Shown piece after piece: positions 58,725-64,000 of a DNA stretch of 64,000 nucleotides (the first letter of the stretch is position 1; the number at the start of each line of letters is the position of its first letter). The notes beneath the pieces were generated by a model. The model had not been told where the DNA came from, did not search any database, and worked only from the letters and a program-made list of their open reading frames with translations. The stretch is from Asterella californica (taxonomy: Eukaryota; Streptophyta; Marchantiopsida; Marchantiales; Aytoniaceae), in assembly GCA_036924285.1 (NCBI GenBank), contig JAYKYS010000002.1:5766001-5830000 (forward strand). The letters are read 5' to 3'. A program made the translations under genes and the position numbers.

Positions 58725-58828
58725 GATTTATTACCTAACCTTTCCCGTCGGAAGGGTTAGGTAATAAATCAAGGTTGCAGCACTCTTCCATCTTCAGATG
58801 GAAGAGGTGAATAAATTATCCAACCTTG
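58725..58828. repeat. double-hairpin repeat, copy B
   Basis: Hairpin I runs 58725-58770: GATTTATTACCTAACC with GGTTAGGTAATAAATC, extended by TTTCC/GGAAG around a short CGTC loop. Hairpin II runs 58770-58828: CAAGGTTG pairs with CAACCTTG, enclosing CTCTTCCATCT/GATGGAAGAG. The word AGAGGTGAATAAAT follows the inner stem, as in copy C. Confidence 0.75.
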
Positions 58829-60643
58829 AGCTGTTTATCTTCTTCTGCATGACTCGTGAATAAAAAGCTTTACCCCCAATAAGCAGCATTTGGAAAGCAT
58901 TGAAGTGGCTGTTGAAAATCCACCGCTATCTGAATGGATCATAAAAGTTCAGTTCAGTTATTGTATCACTGATAGGTTGAGTCCGTCAACCGAGAAGTCA
59001 TGAGTCGAAAAGGTTGTTGTGAAGGTGGTCCGTATACTCTCTTGCTCTTGCGCTGCTCGAATCCAGACTCTAGACATAGACAACTTTCTGGAGCACCCAA
59101 ATCATTCATCCCTGAATCTCCCTTTTGGTCCTGAAAAGTGTAAAATGGTGTTGATTGATCCGTAAGGCACTTGTGCTGCATTATCATGAAAAGTCGTGAT
59201 AATGCAGCATACACAGGCGGGAGTGGCATCATTTTGGCACTTGAGTTAAAGAGATTGAGATTTCTCGTCAGTCGATCCCACCGGAAGAAGAGAAGAGAAG
59301 AGAAAGCTTGCAGTTCTCGTGTTTGAGTAAGGAATGATCATCCTGCCATGGAAGTACGCTACTCCATATCAGAAATGATTCCGTTCTCCTCCAGGGAAAT
59401 ATTCATTTTAACATTTCTCTGTAAATATTTCGTTGTTGAATGATAACTTGCAAAGCTGGTGAATAGCTTTAAGTTGATTCTTTATTTCACAGATTTCAAG
59501 TTGGGATGAAAAAATAGTCTATCTTTTTCTGCATAAGGGTTAAATTTCTCAAGATGTCTTTACAAAACGAAATCCTAAGTCTCATCTGTGATAAAAGACG
59601 TCTGTAGAAATCTAAACTGTCCATAGATGGTACTTGGATTAACTTGACATTAGAAATACGAAATCCCATAAACCTCTTTGAAAGTTCTCGATACTAATAA
59701 GCAGTTCTACAAACCTAAGTGGTGCAGAGCTGGAGCTTGTGTGGACGGGCTTTGGGACCATTTGAAAATACCACCTCTATGGGATGATCTTCGGATGGGC
59801 CTCCGATTGAAATTCTTTTAGATTGATCTGTTTTAATGATGTGTAGTTGGTTGATGGTTTGGGACAATTAAAATCGAAAAAATACCTCGTTCAATATGTG
59901 TTTGCTTCGGTGAATACCGGGTTGAGCTTTTGTAAAGACACCCTCAGTTCTCTGCAAAATAAGGCCTTATGGGTCAGATGAGTAATAAGAGACTAATAAG
60001 TTCAGGTGAATATTGTATACATATTCACGTGAGCTCATTTGGTTATGTATTAGAACGTTATCACTTTTGTAGATGAATATTTTGAATTGAGAACTAATCT
60101 GATCTCATCGTAGACTGGTATAGTCACCATTAATTTACAAAGACATCTTTTTTATTTGTCTGAGAATTGGTCATGTTTTTCTTTATCTAGGAATGATACT
60201 TTAAGAATAATTTATCTTTATTATAAAGATATTTAATTCATCTGAGACTTACTTGAAGTGTTCTTTGAATCCACTCTCCTGCATGATCTTGGTTTCGAGC
60301 TAACGATATTGACTCTCCGGACGAAGAGCACAACCACTTTACTAACTTCAGTATGTTGATAAAATAAATATATTTTGTGTCTAGATACTAATACTGCACT
60401 CCATTGTATGTTATCCGTCCTTGATCTACTTGATCTTCTTTGTATTCAAACTTCTATAATCCAATACATAGATTATAGATGTTTCTGAATAATAAAAAGA
60501 CGCAAGAAAGTTATCTCAGTTTATCTTAATTTGGAATTCTTTTCATACTAAATATACTCAATAGTAAAAAAAAAAGTTCAAATTACATAAAAAGAAAAAT
60601 TATTCATCCATAGCAAACGCTTGTCGTTTTCTTTGTCCAAAAC
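58829..60643. other. AT-rich intergenic with one strong hairpin
   Basis: TGCTGCATTATCA (59174-59186) pairs exactly with 59197-59209 around a 10-base loop. No gene recognised. A minus-strand frame of 88 codons (59232-58966) spans the hairpin but shows no domain. Confidence 0.5.
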
Positions 60644-60664
60644 TTAAACCCTAAACCCTAAACT
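60644..60664. repeat. interstitial plant telomere-type repeat
   Basis: TTAAACCCTAAACCCTAAACT, about two and a half CCCTAAA units, in AT-rich sequence. Such short arrays are common away from chromosome ends in plants and do not show that a telomere is near. Confidence 0.85.
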
Positions 60665-63358
60665 GCATGTTGCATGCATATTATTCGGCTTTAAAGATGA
60701 GATTCCCCACCGCTAGTTTTCACTTGTTATAACGAGGAAAATGTGCAAGTTAGATGTATGAGAAGTGTCGTAACGGTTCGGTACTCTGTTAAATTATATT
60801 TATTGTCATTTTATAATTATGGAAAACATGATAACTTTGAAAGAAAACATTAAGTTAGAAAGAAGTATAAACCAATGCTCGGTGAGTTACGGAATTTATG
60901 TTGTGAATTTCTGTCTTTTCCAGAATTTCGCATTTTAAGCCAAATCAGTGAGGAAATTTCTGGAAGACAAATCTACTTTTCCGTGTAAATTACTTCATTT
61001 TCGGACATGAAATCTCTTCTTTTCCGTTCCTGCCACCGGAAATGTATCCATTTTACCAGAAATATTCCTCAACAAGTTACAAGAAAACGGTGGGAAAGTT
61101 TTCCCTTAACTGGTTCCCTAAATGGGTAGAGAGCTTCCAAAGACTTGTGGTGGAGATTTTCTTATATCATTTTCTTATATCATTTTTATATAGAGAAACA
61201 ACTTGAAATTAATCTAAACACTCAGTTTCCTATGCATCCACTTAAAACGAACTTGGAAGATAAATAAACATAAAAATAATTTATAATTATTTAGTCTGTA
61301 TCATTCACTATATCTACTCTGCTGTACGAAATGCATAGCCTCGAAATGAACCCTGTATTACACCTTCATGAGCCATGCTCAGCAAATTGTCTTTCCAGTA
61401 AAATTATAATTATCAACTACTAATTGTTCGTAATTTTCCGACTAAACTGTACCGTTTCTCGATTTCCGTTCTCTTCCACCGGAACTCTACGGCTTTTCAG
61501 CACAGTCTTCTCCGGACACTGTGAATCATAAGTCATAAGCGCAGAGGTGAAGTTAGTTAACTGAGTTCAGTCCAAGGCTCGAGGCATTCCGACGTTTAGA
61601 GTTAAATCTTCCGATGATTTCGTTGGATTTTGAAACTTAACGTAATCCTCCTAAACTTTCCCGAGAGAACAATAGACAATGTAGTGAAAATATGATCTAT
61701 TTTCCTATAAAAGTTAACTTTTACCATTTCCTTGTCTCATATGTCGGAAGAGTTACTGAACGCCGTTAAAATTCCTCCCGAGCACTGGTTCAGTCTGCTA
61801 CTCTTCCGTCTTCTCTTGTATACAGCGACCACTTTTATATGCGTCAGGGGTACAATAGGAAGTTTAGTGGTAGAGGACACTTCGAGGGGATTACAAATCC
61901 GTAAAGGATTATGAAATATAAAGTCCTCTTTTTTTTGTATTTTAAAAAGAATGGTTTTATGTACGATAATGTAGAGGATTATCAAGCAAGATATTTGAGC
62001 AATTACGATTGGCTGATAAATCATTATCTTTATATACTGATTTGATAAACTAGGATATTTAAATGATCTTTCTAAAAATCATTTCAACTGTTTTCGTATC
62101 GAGTTTTTATATTTCTTTTATCTTTTATGTTCCGAAGACTATTATCATTATCGTGGTTTCTCAGTCCTAAACATTACACCTCTTCCACTGCACCTCGAGG
62201 AGTGAATTAGGATTGAGAAATCACTCCCTCTGGTAGCTTATACTATACCTAAAGTATTTTCAAAAATATTTCTCACCCTCATCCTATAACTTTTTCGTGC
62301 TTAAAACTCATAATTTCTCAAGTGTGTATACGCTCCATCTCTTGCTTACGGGAACTAGTAAGACCATAACGCTTATATATATCGAAAAAAGTCTTTAAAC
62401 TCTTTTGAAAAGTACTCTATACTGCAAGAGCATCTGCAGAATTGTGGGTTATGGGCTGTTAGAACCCCCTTTGCTCCCGGTTCTAGGAAGCCGTTACCGC
62501 CCATAACCCACTCTTGGCAGGCGGTCCTCCTGTCCTATCACACTAATGAAGAATGCTGCAAATCCTTCATTATTCACTAGCTTGATGGTTTGTAGAGATG
62601 GAAAAGAAATATAAAGAGGTAATTTTTATTCTTTGTGATGGATGCAACGAATCCTTCTGTATTTAGTGCACCAAGAGTTTAGACTGATCCTTTCACTTGA
62701 TGCATGATCACTAAGTTCATGGAGGGTGTGATTCGTTATGATCAATTATAGCTTATTGTAGAATGTACATTGCCATGTTTATTATAATAATCAATCATAT
62801 AACTTGCTAGCTTGTATGCATGCGATAGATGATAGTTCCACCTCAAATATCTTAGTTTGTAAGATTTTTAATTCAGTCTTATTTATTGGTGACCGTCTAA
62901 TACGGAATTTATCGAGGTTTGAAATTTTACTGTTTTAGTGTGAGAGTAGTCAGTACTAGAAGATAATGCATCTGCAACTAACGGGGTTTTTTGAGCCTTA
63001 TCTAATAATCTATTTACTGAAAATGGATTATTTAGAGAACTAATTATTCACTTCTGGAGATACTATTGTAAGAGCACCTCTCTGTGTGTAACTAGAAAAG
63101 GATATGTACTATATTTAGGTGCAAGATCAACTTCTGAGAACTTTGCTTACTTGTTGTTATCGGGAAAAGATATAAATGTTAAGTGAAAATTCTATACCAA
63201 GTCAGAAACCGAGAAGACTAGCCATAAACCATAAGGGACAAACATGGTCCCTATAATATTAGACAAACATTTAGACATTTAACATTTAGACAAACATGGT
63301 CCCTATAATATATATGCGATATACTGATTATCATCAGACGATATTTTATCAAATATTT
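60665..63358. other. AT-rich intergenic
   Basis: No gene recognised. The word GACAAACATGGTCCCTATAA occurs twice, at 63237 and 63289, as a 23-bp direct repeat 52 bp apart. An inverted GGTTATGGGC/GCCCATAACC pair lies at about 62446-62508. Confidence 0.45.
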
Positions 63359-63451
63359 AATTTATTATCTAACTTTCCCCAGTGAAAAGATTATGTAATA
63401 AATTAACATTTATATTTAACCTCGTCCATCCAAAGAAGGTGAATAAATATG
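63359..63451. repeat. double-hairpin repeat, copy C
   Basis: Hairpin I: AATTTATTA (63359-63367) with TAATAAATT (63396-63404), and a decayed inner CTTTCC stem. Hairpin II is weaker: ATTTATATT and AATAAATAT sides around AACCT/AGGT. The AAGGTGAATAAATATGC word matches copies A and B. Confidence 0.6.
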
Positions 63452-64000
63452 CAAAGAAGTTAGACTTTTAGTTTAGTTATTAAAGCTTCCAACAAATAAG
63501 CATCTTGTTAAAATCTACGAAAGGAATACTATGTTTCTGCAGCTCGTATGAAAACCCTAGATAAGTTGACTGGTAGTACTTGATTACTTTCAGAGATATA
63601 ATCTGAATCGTGAATAAAGTTTACACCAAAATTTTGATGTAAACTTCCCATTTGATATTTCATTTTGTGAATGTGAAATGCAATGTATACAATATACACA
63701 TCGCTTTACCTGACTATACATACAAACGGTGGTTTTGAGAAATGGAAGATAAAGTACGAGCTGAAACCGCATGTGTTTGCGTGACAAGCAAACACTGGAA
63801 CCACAACTATTTCACGAGATGAGACTAAACGCAGAATATATGCACCGTTAAGTCAATATGCAGCCAAAGTGCACTTCCTGCCGGGGGCCGGATAACGCCA
63901 AGCGGCGAGTGCGGCTGGTTCTTGGTTGGTGTGCCGTGCGTAAGGAGAGGTTGATGGATTTTCCGTAAAAGGGTGTCAGTGCGTAGGGATGGTGTCAAGA
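63452..64000. other. intergenic, GC-richer at the window end
   Basis: No gene recognised. From about 63870 the sequence turns clearly GC-richer, which may mark a gene or promoter starting beyond the window. Confidence 0.35.

Noticed and set aside
60644..60664. CCCTAAA repeats as a chromosome end
   Set aside because: There are only two to three units, with ordinary sequence on both sides.

Overview
The window looks like gene-poor nuclear DNA of a land plant. The genes have short GT-AG introns. One encodes an HSPRO (Hs1pro-1) protein, a family known only from plants. Plant telomere-type CCCTAAA repeats occur inside the sequence. Decayed Ty3/gypsy, Harbinger and small inverted-repeat elements fill much of the AT-rich space. 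A bryophyte (liverwort or moss) is my best guess; the sequence alone does not prove it.

Only three conserved genes could be rebuilt with confidence: a seven-exon Trm1-type tRNA guanine-26 dimethyltransferase (13.0-16.1 kb, +), a five-exon NADP-dependent aldo/keto reductase (20.5-22.3 kb, -), and a single-exon HSPRO homologue (47.0-48.6 kb, -). A four-exon transposase-like gene (33.4-35.8 kb, -) splices cleanly but carries two in-frame TGA codons. A fifth candidate is a 167-codon frame at 31.2 kb. It has its own TATA box, a leader made of 102-bp tandem repeats, and a compact tRNA-like fold 150 bp past its stop; I do not recognise the protein.

Layout. 0-2 kb: fossil Harbinger element with both its ORFs. 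5.3-10.4 kb: a gypsy element with gag, protease and reverse transcriptase, all broken, fronted by a large inverted repeat. 13-22.3 kb: Trm1 and aldo/keto reductase genes separated by repeated, gene-like debris. 24.6-25.5 kb: a 430-bp tandem duplication that appears perfect. 30.4-33.1 kb: the 167-codon candidate gene, the tRNA-like element and a 61-bp satellite. 33.4-36.7 kb: transposase gene and a solo-LTR-like segment with a primer-binding site. 36.7-45 kb: AT-rich, no recognised gene, but with an unusual interleaved palindrome. 45-49.9 kb: a short inverted-repeat element, HSPRO and its GC-richer 5' flank. 50-64 kb: AT-rich, with a cluster of three related short inverted-repeat elements, a second gypsy fragment and copies of a double-hairpin repeat.

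The host genes are housekeeping or stress genes and show no sign of acting together. The parts most worth a second look are the 30.4-33.1 kb block, the transposase gene, the double-hairpin family and the interleaved palindrome at 38.1 kb.
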